DNA of 64,000 nucleotides from DYRB01 sp963709645 (GTDB taxonomy: Bacteria; Pseudomonadota; Gammaproteobacteria; Chromatiales; Chromatiaceae), in assembly GCA_963709645.1 (NCBI GenBank), contig CAVPXP010000021.1, forward strand, positions 136,271 to 200,270, given 5' to 3'. The notes beneath the pieces were generated by a model. It saw only the letters and a list, made by a program, of their open reading frames with translations, had not been told where the DNA came from and did no database searches. How positions within the stretch are numbered: position 1 is the first letter of the stretch; each line of letters begins with the position of its first letter. A program made the translations under genes and the position numbers. Shown here piece by piece: positions 28,075-39,060 of the stretch.

Positions 28075-29307
28075 ATGGAATCCAATATATCATGTGATGT
28101 GTGTATTATTGGAGGGAATATTGCTGGTTCGTATTTGGCTTATAATCTCGCATCAAATGGACTTTCTGTGGTGATTGTTGAACAAAATCGGATTCCTGGA
28201 GTTCCTATGCAATGTGCTGGTATTGTTTCCCAGAGATTGACTAATATTGTCGATATCGATCCTTCTATCATCATAAACCGAGTAGATACTGCATGGCTGA
28301 TCTCGGAAAATGGGAAAAAAGTATCCGTTTCCATTCGAGATAACCCGTATATTCTCGACCGAGTAAAACTGGATCAGTATTTTTATCACAAAGCCGAGAG
28401 CATTGGGGTAAAATACCTTCTTGGAGAAAAATTCTCAAGGTTCGAATTACAATACGATAAATAGTAAAGAGATTGTTCAAATAACTACTAAAAAAAGGAT
28501 AATTAATGCCCAAATGATTGTTGGATGCGATGGTCCAAATTCTCTTGTTGCGAAACTCCATGGAGTAGAACATAAATTAATACCCGCCATGCAAATACGC
28601 GCTTCCTTTCCTCAACCGTATAATTCAGTGAGAATGTACTTTAAAAAAAATTGGAAGAATCTTTTTGGATGGGTCATTCCTGAAGGAAATGGTATATGTA
28701 GGATCGGATTAGGATGTAAACATAATTTGAGAGAACTTCATTTCAGCAGTTTATCGACGATTTAAATATTAGAAAATCTGAAATAATTGAGAAATTCGGG
28801 GGACAGATACTTATCGGATATCCTAAGAAAATTGCCTTTCATAGAGCAATTTTATTAGGGGATGCTGCTGGAATGGTTAAAGCAACCACAGGAGGTGGTA
28901 TTAATACGCTTCTAAAGGCAAGCAAACCAGCAAAAGAAGCCGTTCTCAAAGCGTTTAGTAGAAATGATTTTACTCAGAAGTTTTTCATTACTCATTATCA
29001 GCATAGTAAAGAAATACGACATCTGAAAAATAATATTTTACTTCATTATTTTGTCAGGATTATCCTGCTATTTTTGACGCAAGATGAGTATGAGGTAAGT
29101 ATGTTGTTATTAAATCAACCAGAAACACGAAAATTACTTTTAAAATATGGTGATATGGATTTTCCCATTATATTTATTCTGAAAATGATAGTGAGAGTGG
29201 ATTTATGGAAATATATCATAAAAATTGTTCCTAAGTATTTTAAAGAAAACTCCACAGATTTTGCGAGAATTACTGAAAATCTCGAAAAATTGATTATTTT
29301 CTTATAA
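28075..29307 (+). CDS. Geranylgeranyl-reductase-family FAD protein, frameshifted
   Basis: Three consecutive frames make one protein of about 410 residues. Start 28075: CDVCIIGGNIAGSYLAYNLA is the FAD-binding Rossmann motif and GVPMQCAGIVSQ the family's Cys-containing loop; then IVGCDGPNSLVAKL; then ILLGDAAGMVKATTGGGINT, the signature of digeranylgeranylglycerophospholipid reductases and relatives. Frame changes lie near 28430 and 28750. In archaea this family saturates isoprenoid chains of membrane ether lipids, but several paralogues have other roles. The GGNIAG replaces the usual GxGxxG, which is tolerated in the family. Confidence 0.75.
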
Positions 29308-29867
29308 TTAATTTCTTAATTCGAATTTCTCATTCTTCCCTTTTCGTCGGCAAAACTTCGCAAGTCAGTAGGGAAGTCCGACAAAAAGATCTGAAATCGC
29401 CCTTCCGACAAAAATCCTTCCAATGAATGCCAAGGACTTACTTCCACATATCTCATTGAGGGGGAAATTGTCGGCCCGCTAGATACATGTTACCCCAGTA
29501 TTACGTAGAGTTACAGACATAGTTAAGTCGAATTTTGTCGGATCCAGATCATTATTAACCCGTTATTCATTGAGAATGAACGAATACTAATTTATTTGTT
29601 ACAACGGGACTTAAATATGATTTTAAGTGAATATTTGAATATCAGTGCGATATTATACTGATGTTTCCCAAATGTTGGTGTGTATTGGCGAAACACCCCT
29701 AATCCTCTTTGGTCCATTATTCAGGATCTAAAACTCACAAAAACAAGCAAGAAATTTCATATTCATCATACAGTGGACTTCATATACGGGGATTTGGCAG
29801 TATTATTGACCTCGAAGTAAGGAATCTAGGTGTGGGTTCCTACAAAAAAAGGTAGTGTGTGTAAAAA
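29308..29867. other. Intergenic stretch with repeated TCCGAC/GTCGG words
   Basis: No gene supported. TCCGACAAAAA occurs twice (29377-29387, 29404-29414), and TTGTCGG twice in the opposite sense (29468-29474, 29535-29541), plus CGTCGG at 29345. This part is less AT-rich than its surroundings. It may be a decayed element or a structured RNA; no known RNA recognised. Confidence 0.4.
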
Positions 29868-30110
29868 ATGAATCAAATGTTCAAAAAATATCTTATAAAA
29901 AATAATTTCTGGCTTACTAAAAAGAAAGATTGCGAGTGGTTTGTCAAACATACCCCCGTATCAGGTGGTATATATGCGAAATTGATGCAAAAAGGCGTGG
30001 AAATCCAGCACAGTGGGGAAAGAGTAATTTTCACGAACTTTAATGAGCTTGACGAATTTTTGGAAAAATTACATCTCCTCGGATTTCAGAGGACGCAAGC
30101 GAATTCGTGA
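29868..30110 (+). CDS. Small hypothetical protein
   Basis: 80 residues, basic N-terminus (MFKKYLIKNNFWLTKKKD), then a mixed region with VEIQHSGERVIFTNFNELDE that ends in a short helix (FLEKLHLLGF). No domain recognised. Its composition resembles real archaeal small proteins rather than random frame, and it has an ATG, but no clear promoter or partner is visible. The neighbour downstream is a convergent acyltransferase. Confidence 0.45.
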   Translation: MNQMFKKYLIKNNFWLTKKKDCEWFVKHTPVSGGIYAKLMQKGVEIQHSGERVIFTNFNELDEFLEKLHLLGFQRTQANS

Positions 30111-30178
30111 ATATATTGAACCGAAGGTTATCTTCTAACGTTTTAAGAAAATTAGATTTTTAATTTATTCTCTCCTTT

Positions 30179-31009
30179 TTAGAACTGTACCAGTTTTCTT
30201 TCATTATCATGATATGAGTAGGTTTCAGGTACATTTATTTCTCTAACAGCAAGCAGAGGACTACTTTTTTGCATGATAAGACTTTGAGGTTGGAATTTCG
30301 TCGCATTCCCAATCGGTAGTGGTGTGTATGGAGCAGGTCTCTTCTCATATCGTGCGGGAGGTTGTGGTTTATTGAAATATAGCGCAACAACTTGCTTTTG
30401 CATATCATCCGCAATTTCCTGTAAAAGCTCGCGATTATTCGGATCTAATCCGTCTTGAAGATAAACCGGTGTTCCTACCCGAATGTGCGCTTTGCCTTTG
30501 AGAAGATCTCGATTTCCGAGTAATGCAGTAGGAATATAAGGGACTTTATTCAAAATGACCATCCGAGCAGCCCCTGTTTTGAAGGGACGGATGGGACCCT
30601 TTTTGGTGCGACCTCCCTCGGGGAACATACCCACACATAATCCCCGTTTTAAACAATATTGAATTTCCCTTTCAGTACGGGGAGTGAGTGTTCGCTCCGG
30701 AGACAAAGGAATCGTTCCGAATGGAAATATGATACTCTTAACAATTGGGGTTGTAAAATTTTCTATTTTACTTACCCATCGGATTTCACGATATACATGC
30801 GGTCCTGTGAATGCCATACTACAAAAGAATGGATCTATTAGGTATTTATGATTAGCAACTACTACAAGACCACCTTTTTCTCTGGGTGGAATAAACTCAT
30901 TGTTCTCCCAAGTTGTTTTATTTGTAATCCATGTTATTTTAGGGAAAAATCTTGCGCCAATGTGATAATATACTTTATTGACAAGCCTTTGCCATTCACC
31001 CCTTTGCAT
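30179..31009 (-). CDS. PlsC-type acyltransferase (HX4D)
   Basis: I prefer the ATG at 31009 (MQRGEWQRLVNK); an upstream TTG is also in frame. PlsC/LPLAT motifs: VVVANHKYLIDPFF (block I, HX4D), FPFGTIPLSP, MFPEGGRTKKGPI (block III), and YIPTALLG. The C-terminal 60 residues are disordered-looking. Enzymes of this family transfer acyl groups to lysophosphatidic acid or similar lipids. A TATA-like stretch (TTAAATATAA on the minus strand, near 31052-31061) lies upstream. Three further but more distant members are at 45147-47747. Confidence 0.8.
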   Translation of the reverse strand: MQRGEWQRLVNKVYYHIGARFFPKITWITNKTTWENNEFIPPREKGGLVVVANHKYLIDPFFCSMAFTGPHVYREIRWVSKIENFTTPIVKSIIFPFGTIPLSPERTLTPRTEREIQYCLKRGLCVGMFPEGGRTKKGPIRPFKTGAARMVILNKVPYIPTALLGNRDLLKGKAHIRVGTPVYLQDGLDPNNRELLQEIADDMQKQVVALYFNKPQPPARYEKRPAPYTPLPIGNATKFQPQSLIMQKSSPLLAVREINVPETYSYHDNERKLVQF

Positions 31010-31210
31010 ATGTAGACTTATATCTCTTATAACAAAAACGATCAAATAGATTATATTTAAGCCAGGCTTTTAGGATGGTTTTGAGGACAGATGGCATAGG
31101 GATCATGTTATCAATCGGTTATCAACAATTAAGCAACCATTACAATTCGAAAATATTTAAGGTTTCACCTTAAGTTAATAGTTTTATTGATATGATTTCG
31201 ACAATAATCC

Positions 31211-32595
31211 TTAAGAAAGTTCCTGACCGCAATAAACACAATATTTCAGCACATTATGGGTATTTTGTAGAGAACGACCACAATATTCACATTGTATGTT
31301 ATTGTTTTGGTCGGAGGTATCCTTAATTAAACTTCTTTCATATGATAGGTTAGAAATTTCTAAACCACAATACAGGCAATGCTCGAGATTTTTATCGTTC
31401 AAATAACACCCACAATGTGGGCAATGGTACTTCTTTGGTGGAATGGATGGGTTTTCTTGAACCTCTTCTTTTTCTCCTTTTGACTCTCGGCTTGATTTCT
31501 TCTTCTTGTGCCTTAAGACTACGATTATCACTAAACTCATGAGAACTACCCCAATTGAAGATAAAATTAGAGTAAGTTCCCATATTTCAAATATTCTAAA
31601 TCGAGTGATTTCGTTCCCAACACAATTAATTTCGACAATTTTTGTGTCTACATCTGAAAACCGATTTTTATAAATAATATTATTTGTGGTATGAACCAAG
31701 TTAATACCAATTGTGCATGTATTGATTTTATTTTCTGATATTATGGTTTCCACGGAATTTTCTAGGTAAATTCCCCCGTGACTATTATATATTGAATTAT
31801 TGAAAATTGTTGAGTTACTTACGTCATATATTGTTATCCCAAAATAATCGTTATAACCACTGATTTCATTGGCATATATCTCCATGTGAAACGAATTAGA
31901 AAGATAAATCCCTAGCTCCGGGTCCGGATGAATCAATTTTATTATAAGAAATTGATAAATTGTCCGCTATTACCGTTTTAATACCACATCCTGAATTTGA
32001 TAAAAACTCATTATGTGAAATTGTGCAGTTATTTCCATTCCCTACGAAGTATATGCCGTTACTTTGACATCCATAGAAATTATTGTTGGAAATAGTGAGA
32101 TTTGAACTCAAGCTGTTCTGCATTATAGATATTCCATGATAATTACCTATTAGTAAATTAGAATCTATTGAACAATCTGAACAGTTTGAAATATCAATTG
32201 CATCGCTATTATATTGAAAATTACAATCGAAAATGGTTACTCTTGAACAGTTAATTAGACTTGATTCCATCTTGATCGTATAAAGCGGATATTTTTTGTA
32301 TCGTCAAGTACTTATCCGTATTTCTTATTTCAATTGCTGATCCTGATCCTGAAGAATCAATAGCCATTTCAGATATAACATAAGGATCACTAAAGGTTCC
32401 CCCACCAGTTTTATTGGGGAATAAAGATAATGCAAAATTTCCATCAATTAGAATCTTTGGTACAGTAGCGATTATATTTTCCTTACTGATTCTAGGACTT
32501 TGTATGAGAAATTTATAATTCATTGCACAGAATCCAATAAGAATTAGGTAGACTATCATTAGAGATAGTAATTTCCTTCCCGTAGTGGCATTCAT
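31211..32595 (-). CDS. NosD-like right-handed beta-helix membrane protein with zinc ribbons, frameshifted
   Basis: Three frames form one protein of about 460 residues. N-terminal TM anchor (LLSLMIVYLILIGFCAM), then GGGTFSDPYVISE (typical entry to NosD-type folds), many short beta-helix rungs (ISNNNFYGCQSNGIYFV, NSTIFNNSIYNSHGGIYL), a second TM (LTLILSSIGVVLMSLVIIVVL), a basic/acidic linker, and two zinc-ribbon pairs: CPHCG...CLYCG and CEYCG...CVYCG. The beta-helix is outside and the ribbons inside by this topology. Frame changes near 32260 and 31920. Such proteins are common in archaea; function unknown. Confidence 0.75.
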
Positions 32596-32819
32596 TTCTT
32601 CTCGACTTAATAATATTTATATTACTTCAATATATAACGATGTTTCATTTCCATAGAGTTTGTTAAAAAAAAATCATGCAGAATATGATGTCAAGGATCT
32701 ATTCTGTTTCAAAATCTCGAATACATTTTATTTCCACTTATGTTTTACCAACTTCCTTTCTTTTGGATTCTATACTCCATTGTTCTCTGCGGTAGTAGGA
32801 CAATCTCAGAATTGAAGGA

Positions 32820-34076
32820 TTAATTTAAATTATTCTCCATATGCTTGATGAAATGGATATAGACTCCTATGGCAGTTCTAAATAGATTATGGGTCAAATG
32901 TTCTGGGTCATCCGTGATTTCATGCCAGTTTGCAGGTTTCATGGTTTTTGTTCCTTCATAGCCGACAAGGGTTGAGGAGGGAAATCCAGCTAACGCAAAT
33001 CGTCCTCCATCAGAAGCTCCCATCTTTAGATCTGGGGCAATTCCGCAATGTACAACATTTTTTTTTCCGATTTCTTTTACTAACGAATCAAATGCATTTT
33101 CTAATTCCTTGCAAACAGAGATATCATGAGTAGCAAGATGCATAAGTTCTTTTGTCAAGATTGCAAGATGGGTGCCTGCTCCGAGGGATTCAGGTATAAC
33201 TGCAATACTATCTTTAAGAAGTCCTAATTTGGAATATTTCTTAATAAAATATTCAGATCCTCGTTCTCCGCATTCTTCAGAACCAAACGAACCCAACCAG
33301 AGTTCAATATTCTTCAATCGATTTTTATCTTCAGAGAAATATTTCCCAATTGCGAGGGCTAATCCGACTCCTGAAAGGTTATCATTTGCTCCTAAAACAG
33401 GAGTTCCGCCAATAAAACCCAGAAGAGTAATCATGAAAACGGGAAAACCAATAATTGAAACAGCCAGAAATAAGAAATCTATCCAAGTCAAACCAAAAAT
33501 TAATGCAGAGAAAATATATCTAATATTCACTAATTGGACTAACACAACTTTCAAAACGGACAAAATCACAATAGAAACGATGTATATTATTGAAGATTTG
33601 AAAAATATCGCACTATTCTCTCCAAAACGCGTTATCCGGAACTGATAGGCGCTATCCATATGCCCTGCAATAATAATTTTTATTTTCCCTGGTATCACGT
33701 CTCCATTGGGATTACGAGGTAGTATACGACCAGTTGCATTATGACTAACTGCTTTTCTCGATAAGAATGCGAACCAATTCTTCATCAATACTAATGAGAC
33801 AAAGAAAATGAACAGACCAAACAAGGGTAAAAATATAGAGAATAATGCCCATAAACCTTTGAAGAAGAAAGAAAATACACCTAGTATTACCAAAACACCA
33901 AGCATTGTTACAAATCCACTAGGGTAAAATGTCGGATACACTTTATAGGAATCAAAATAAGTGAAATCACATATAGGTTGGAGTCTTTTTTCTAAATCTT
34001 CTAATGCTCTCTTTTCTTCTTCTGTTCCAGAAATTCTCGGTCCATACGCATCACATACATGCTTGATGTAATGCAA
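32820..34076 (-). CDS. M28-family membrane metallopeptidase
   Basis: 418 residues from a TTG at 34076; the frame continues upstream to about 34105 (LEEYKEITDEAL) with no ATG, so the true start is uncertain. Zinc-peptidase motifs of the M28 family: IIAGHMDSA (His, Asp), VLGANDNLSGVG (bridging Asp), GSEECGERGSEYF (Glu pair), GASDGGRFALAGFP (Asp), WHEITDDPEHL near the end (His). About four TM segments are inserted between the N-terminal part and the catalytic core (VTMLGVLVILGVFSFFF, IVSIVILSVLKVVLVQLV and others). Probably an aminopeptidase with a membrane-embedded insertion. Confidence 0.8.
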   Translation of the reverse strand: MHYIKHVCDAYGPRISGTEEEKRALEDLEKRLQPICDFTYFDSYKVYPTFYPSGFVTMLGVLVILGVFSFFFKGLWALFSIFLPLFGLFIFFVSLVLMKNWFAFLSRKAVSHNATGRILPRNPNGDVIPGKIKIIIAGHMDSAYQFRITRFGENSAIFFKSSIIYIVSIVILSVLKVVLVQLVNIRYIFSALIFGLTWIDFLFLAVSIIGFPVFMITLLGFIGGTPVLGANDNLSGVGLALAIGKYFSEDKNRLKNIELWLGSFGSEECGERGSEYFIKKYSKLGLLKDSIAVIPESLGAGTHLAILTKELMHLATHDISVCKELENAFDSLVKEIGKKNVVHCGIAPDLKMGASDGGRFALAGFPSSTLVGYEGTKTMKPANWHEITDDPEHLTHNLFRTAIGVYIHFIKHMENNLN

Positions 34077-34140
34077 TGCCTCATCAGTTATTTCCTTGTA
34101 TTCTTCTAGTTTGATAATAAATCACCTTTTGATTAAGGGG

Positions 34141-34977
34141 TTAAAAATCAAGATGAACAAATCTGCCCATTTTTAACCTGTCTGCCATTTTCATGACTTT
34201 TATTGTAAATTCATTCCAGTGTGGATTAATTGTGGTTCTTTCCCAATATGAATATGAGTCTTTAAGTTTTATTTTTGGACTCCATGATTCGAACTGCTTC
34301 TTGATGTTTCTATGAAATGCAAATTTCCATAGCATCTCTGTCTTGCCTGTTTTTCTTACTTGCTTATTGGTCATTTTAACTCCCATTTTAGTTGAACCAT
34401 CGAAAATTATTTCTCCTCCAGAAAATCTTTCAACTATTGTTATAATTAACGATTTTACCTCCTCTTCTTCAAAATATAAGAAAAACCCTCCAGCTATAAA
34501 AAAAATACCCTTTTCCTTAGAATAGGGGATTTCATCCATCCATTTAAAATCCATTACATCCACAGCTAAATTTTTATGTCGTTCTCCCTCAGGAAGGTAC
34601 CTATTGCGTAATTCAATGACATTTGGAAGATCCATTTCTACCCAATTCAAATTTCCATTGTCATTTCGATAAAAACTCGTTTCCAATCCCGCACCGATAT
34701 TCACTACTGTGGCGTTTGGATGGGTCTTCAGATATTTTTGAAGAGCGACATCCATATTATTTGCCCGAGCACAAAAAACCAGTCCCCAATATTCGATTCT
34801 GTGTCTATAATACTCCTTGATGAAATTATCATCATATTCATAATCCTTAATCATGCGTTCAAGGACAATAGATGCTTTGGGATCGACTATTGGATATTTA
34901 GAACCGTAATTAGCTCTACCCCATAGAGGAAGAAACATAGTTGCTTGAACGGAATTATCTTCAATTGGATTTTTCAT
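34141..34977 (-). CDS. LCMT/PPM-type SAM methyltransferase
   Basis: 278 residues. The leucine-carboxyl-methyltransferase family pattern is visible: YGSKYPIVDPKA, ATVVNIGAGLETSFYR (SAM motif I), WVEMDLPNVIELRNRYLP (the D-x-P motif II), IFFIAGGFFLYFEEEEV. Bacterial and archaeal members methylate carboxylates or hydroxyls of small molecules or proteins; the substrate here is unknown. Intact. It stands alone; the gene behind is the M28 peptidase on the same strand, about 65 bp away. Confidence 0.8.
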   Translation of the reverse strand: MKNPIEDNSVQATMFLPLWGRANYGSKYPIVDPKASIVLERMIKDYEYDDNFIKEYYRHRIEYWGLVFCARANNMDVALQKYLKTHPNATVVNIGAGLETSFYRNDNGNLNWVEMDLPNVIELRNRYLPEGERHKNLAVDVMDFKWMDEIPYSKEKGIFFIAGGFFLYFEEEEVKSLIITIVERFSGGEIIFDGSTKMGVKMTNKQVRKTGKTEMLWKFAFHRNIKKQFESWSPKIKLKDSYSYWERTTINPHWNEFTIKVMKMADRLKMGRFVHLDF

Positions 34978-35269
34978 AATGTACTCTCTTTGTATTAGAA
35001 AAAAAGTGTTTTCAAATTTTTAACCTATTTTATAAATGTGATCTTGATAGCTAAAATGTCAAACCAGATTGTTTCAAGATTAAACCGGATGACTAAACTC
35101 TACTCATAGCTGCTTTAAGTTCTTTTTTATGTATCAAATTCTTTTTTCATTTTAACATAGATTTTTGATGGTGTACAGAATATTGGTTATCTTATATGTT
35201 AAACTCAACGAATACATTGTCTTCAGAATACATGATGCGGAAGAAAAAAATGAGTGAGAAATACGATAA

Positions 35270-36235
35270 ATGAATGTTAATATACGCAATTTTAATGAAA
35301 AGAAAGATGCAGAAAATTTCTATTGGAATAGTTTTGAGACATTGATCTCAATGAAAGGAATCCCTCCGGGACTTACACAAACTGAATACTATAACTTGCT
35401 AATTCCGGAATTCAAAGCCTATATAAATGCATTAGAGGAAAACCATATTTTCGTTGCTGAAGGTGAAAATTCTCAATATTTGGGGCATATATGGCTATCT
35501 TTAACGGAGGAACTTGATCCATGGGAAATGAATCATTATTTTTGGTTGCATAACATTACAATACCTCGGAATTATCGAAATTTAGGAATTGGTTCTCAGA
35601 TGATGCATTTTCTAGAAAGATACATCATGCAACACAATGTTGGAATGAAGAAAATTGGTCTTCATGTAAATGCAGAAAATGAAAATGCGTTGAAATTATA
35701 TCAGAAAATGCAATATTCTACATATAAAACTCAAATATTCTATAAAATTCAAGAAATTTCTATTTGTGAAGGATCTACTTATGAAATTAGACCTGCCATT
35801 TCGGATCCCGATTTCCAAAGTATTTTGGCTATAGCGATGTATTTTAATTTAAGTAAACTTACAGTAGATAAATCCGTTGATCTCTTACAGAAAAATTTTG
35901 AGGATATTTTTAATGTAACGAAGAAAAAAGAGGAGGATATAGCATATATTTTGAAGAATGAAGATGATGTAACTGTTGGGTATTTTATTTTGAAGGAATC
36001 TGAAATGAAATTTCACAAAACAGCATACATCACCCAGTTTGGTTTCAATACTCACAGTAGACTTGATCGTCTAATTGATTCTATACTGCAATTCACAGAA
36101 AATTGGGCTAAAGAAAAAAATATTGATAAAATTGAATCTATTGTATATATTGATAACCGAGATATTCTCGAATATCTAAAAACGAAAGGATTTGAAGAAT
36201 TCGGGTATTTTAAGAGAAAAAACATTGAAGTGTGA
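35270..36235 (+). CDS. Double GNAT acetyltransferase
   Basis: 321 residues, start ATG 35270. The N-terminal half is a canonical GNAT: LHNITIPRNYRNLGIGSQMM (acetyl-CoA loop RNLGIGS), IGLHVNAENENALKLYQKMQ. The second half (from about residue 168) repeats the fold without a clean acetyl-CoA loop (YILKNEDDVTVGYFILKESE, IESIVYIDNRDILEYLKTKG) and may be structural. Substrate unknown. The upstream region carries a TATA-like CTTATATG near 35190. Confidence 0.75.
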   Translation: MNVNIRNFNEKKDAENFYWNSFETLISMKGIPPGLTQTEYYNLLIPEFKAYINALEENHIFVAEGENSQYLGHIWLSLTEELDPWEMNHYFWLHNITIPRNYRNLGIGSQMMHFLERYIMQHNVGMKKIGLHVNAENENALKLYQKMQYSTYKTQIFYKIQEISICEGSTYEIRPAISDPDFQSILAIAMYFNLSKLTVDKSVDLLQKNFEDIFNVTKKKEEDIAYILKNEDDVTVGYFILKESEMKFHKTAYITQFGFNTHSRLDRLIDSILQFTENWAKEKNIDKIESIVYIDNRDILEYLKTKGFEEFGYFKRKNIEV

Positions 36236-36296
36236 AATGAAAAAGCCAATAATTTTTTTAGGGGATTTTTTATTTTGAAAAGTCGAAATACAAATT

Positions 36297-37778
36297 GTGA
36301 CTCTAGAAAAAAAAATTCCTAAAAACAATTTCACACGAGTATTTTACCTCGTCAGTTCCCTCATTCCATTATTAATGTTGATAGCGGGATTCCTCTTCCT
36401 TTACTTTAATCAGAAATTTGTGTTTGGGTATACTCCTATAGCAGGAGTTACTATAGCAATTGTAATTGGGTTACTATCGGGTCTTTTAATTTGGTTTTCA
36501 ATACGTATTATCCAAAATAAAATCAAAATAAAGCGAAAACGAGTATTACAAATCATTCATGGCGCAATATCTGTATTTGGGATTTTTATTATTGTATTTG
36601 GGTTCCTTTCAGCAAATCTCTTTATCAGCGCAATTCGATATAATACAGGACCAATCTTAACATGGGCTACTGATCAAGATCCACGTTATGAAATTACGGT
36701 AATGTATCGTACACGTACTCCAGAAGTGTCTGAAGTTAAATATGGATTAGATCCCAACGATCTAAATTTTACTAAAGGTTTTGGATTCACAAGAGAATGG
36801 CATAGAATTTCAATAGGTGGTCTTGAACCTAATACAAAATATTACTATAGGGTGGGAAACTCACCACGAGCACCAATATATCACTTTACAACAGCTCCTT
36901 CTACTGAAGAGAATTTCACATTCGTCCTTTTCTCAGATCCTAGACAAAATACAAGTCCGATAAACGTCCTCTTCAAAAGAAATGTAGCGAAATTCATGGT
37001 AAATACAATGGAAAAGAGTGGTACAACCATTGATTTCTCCATCAACTGCGGTGATATTACTCATGATGCTCTTATGGAAGCCACGTGGAAATCTTTCTTT
37101 GATGATGTATCAGTAAAGAGTGGGTTAGCTAGCTATGCTCCCTTACAAGTAGCAGTGGGAAATCATGAACGGCAGGAAAATTGGACAGGAGAGATTTTTG
37201 AATCTTATTATCCCTATACGAATTATCATCCTGGGTTTTACTATTCGTTCAATTATAGTTCGCTCCACGTTCAAGTACTAGATCCCATAAATGAGTCTAC
37301 TGGATGGTGGGGCGAGATTGACCCCGTTCAATTAGCATGGGCTGAGCAAGACCTACAAAATGCTGCTTCCATGAAATACAAAATTATTGCTTTACATCCT
37401 GTTCCGATCTATGAAAATTATACAAATCCCGAACTCACTGATTTAGTTACACTTTGTGATACCTATGATGTGGATGCGGTATTTTATGGGCATGCTCATT
37501 CTTATGGGGTGCAATATGTTAATGGTACCTATTATTACTTAATAGGAGTCGGTGGAAATAGCTCCAGTAATCCTCCCGGATTTGCGCAAGTTGATGTTAC
37601 ATCGACAGCAATGCAAGTTTTCATGCATTGGACTAATGGTTCAAAAAACCTAATCGGAGACATCACTAGCCTAAAGTTCATTTATCTTCGAGTCTTGGGT
37701 AACAAAATGCTTTTATTTCCTTTGAGTGAACTAATGACAACTTATCTCGAGTTGAATTATTATGGGATTACCTTCTGA
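36297..37778 (+). CDS. Membrane metallophosphoesterase with Fn3-like domain, paralogue 1
   Basis: 493 residues; the GTG at 36297 is the likely start, before three TM segments (VSSLIPLLMLIAGFLFLYF, TIAIVIGLLSGLLIWFSI, GIFIIVFGFLSANLFI). Next comes a purple-acid-phosphatase N-domain-like beta-sandwich (GPILTWATDQDPRYEITVMY, GLEPNTKYYYRVG), then the calcineurin-like phosphoesterase: FSDPR, NCGDITHD, AVGNHER, ALHPVP, YGHAHSYG. All metal ligands are present. The active domain faces outside. Shares order and motifs with the gene at 47874-49235 and overlaps the next membrane gene by 17 bp. Confidence 0.85.
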   Translation: MTLEKKIPKNNFTRVFYLVSSLIPLLMLIAGFLFLYFNQKFVFGYTPIAGVTIAIVIGLLSGLLIWFSIRIIQNKIKIKRKRVLQIIHGAISVFGIFIIVFGFLSANLFISAIRYNTGPILTWATDQDPRYEITVMYRTRTPEVSEVKYGLDPNDLNFTKGFGFTREWHRISIGGLEPNTKYYYRVGNSPRAPIYHFTTAPSTEENFTFVLFSDPRQNTSPINVLFKRNVAKFMVNTMEKSGTTIDFSINCGDITHDALMEATWKSFFDDVSVKSGLASYAPLQVAVGNHERQENWTGEIFESYYPYTNYHPGFYYSFNYSSLHVQVLDPINESTGWWGEIDPVQLAWAEQDLQNAASMKYKIIALHPVPIYENYTNPELTDLVTLCDTYDVDAVFYGHAHSYGVQYVNGTYYYLIGVGGNSSSNPPGFAQVDVTSTAMQVFMHWTNGSKNLIGDITSLKFIYLRVLGNKMLLFPLSELMTTYLELNYYGITF

Positions 37779-38501
37779 TACAGCATTTAATTTAGTATGG
37801 GATTTTTCGAATTTTCAATGGTACATGATTCCCTTTCTACTGGTTCTTATCTATATGATTGCAAAGGAGACTCAAAAGGAGAATTGGTCAGCTATTCTTG
37901 CAGCGAGTGCCTTTTGGTTAATGGACTTCATTAATGAATTATGGAACGCTGTGATATACCACTATACAGGAGCTGCGTTTTGGAGTACTCCTGGAGTCTC
38001 AAATTGCTCCCGGAGTCTGGGAACCAAACAGTAGTTTAGTAGTTTTGGTCGGATGGAATATAGAAATTGTATTTATGTTTTTTATGATGGGTATAGTTTC
38101 TACTAAAATGTTTAAAGGAACAATCCAAGAGGAATTAGCAATTGAAAATCTTGAGGAGCAAAAAGCATACCGTAAAAAACGAATTACCAATCGACTAGTA
38201 ATGGTTTTCTCGATGACTCTGTTATGTATCATTGTAGAAATAATACTTAATTTGATTGGATTATTGATTTGGGAGTGGGATGGAACTGCAGGATTGCCAA
38301 ATATCTGGAGTAAGACCAATCCAATATTGATCTACCTAATTGGATACCTTCATTTCTGGACGATCTCAGCGTATTGTATACGATTGTAAAAGACGTTGGG
38401 TCCAATTTACGATTGTTGGTGGAATGGCGGTTCTAGCTTTTGGAACGTTTATTACATTAGGAGCGATTGGGTGGTTAGCGCCTGTACCTCTGTTTGGCTA
38501 A
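37762..38501 (+). CDS. Six-TM membrane protein, paralogue A, frameshifted
   Basis: Starts at 37762 inside the end of the phosphoesterase gene. Pieces in three frames: FQWYMIPFLLVLIYMIAKET and FWLMDFINELWNAVIYH; then LVVLVGWNIEIVFMFFMMGI, VSTKMFKGTIQEELA and VEIILNLIGLLIWEW; then QFTIVGGMAVLAFGTFITLG and IGWLAPVPLFG to a TAA at 38499-38501. Frame changes near 38005 and 38385. The same pattern of segments occurs at 41282-41898, so they are paralogues; the family is unknown to me. Overlap with the phosphoesterase suggests joint expression. Confidence 0.6.
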
Positions 38502-39060
38502 TTTTTTTTATTGTAATGGATGGATATAAAATCTATCATAACTTTTTTTCTAATAATCGCAAGCATGGAACAACCTTGTAATGGAGAATAAGAACAGTCC
38601 TGATTCAGGATACTCAGTCGTTGGTAAAACCGCACTTGGGGTGTTCGAGGAGACCCTTTTAACATCATCAAATTCGGTAAAATGACTTGTCGAATGATTT
38701 ATAAAAATTAATGGGTTCATTCACTCTAAATATTATCATAAATTCTTTACATCCTGTATATCTATTACCTAACTTCCAGGATAGACGAAATCCTCATCAT
38801 ATACAGAATATAGATTCAGCTTTTTCTCATTATTTTAATCTGAATAGTCATGTGCCGTGTACGTAGTTGTCAGATTTTTATTGTGTTCATGGTCTTCTAA
38901 AACACCATCTATTTCCATTCTCTCATCGGTATAAAACGAATCCAGAAACAATACGTTAGTTTGAGCCATTCCAAGAAAATTTAAATAAATGAATAATATT
39001 ATCAAAAACAGAGAAATTACGAAAATAGTCCTTGTTGCAATTCCTCAATAAATAGCGAGT
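38502..39060. other. Intergenic stretch
   Basis: Between a plus-strand membrane gene and the convergent helicase gene. AT-rich; nothing recognisable as a gene, RNA or repeat. Confidence 0.4.
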
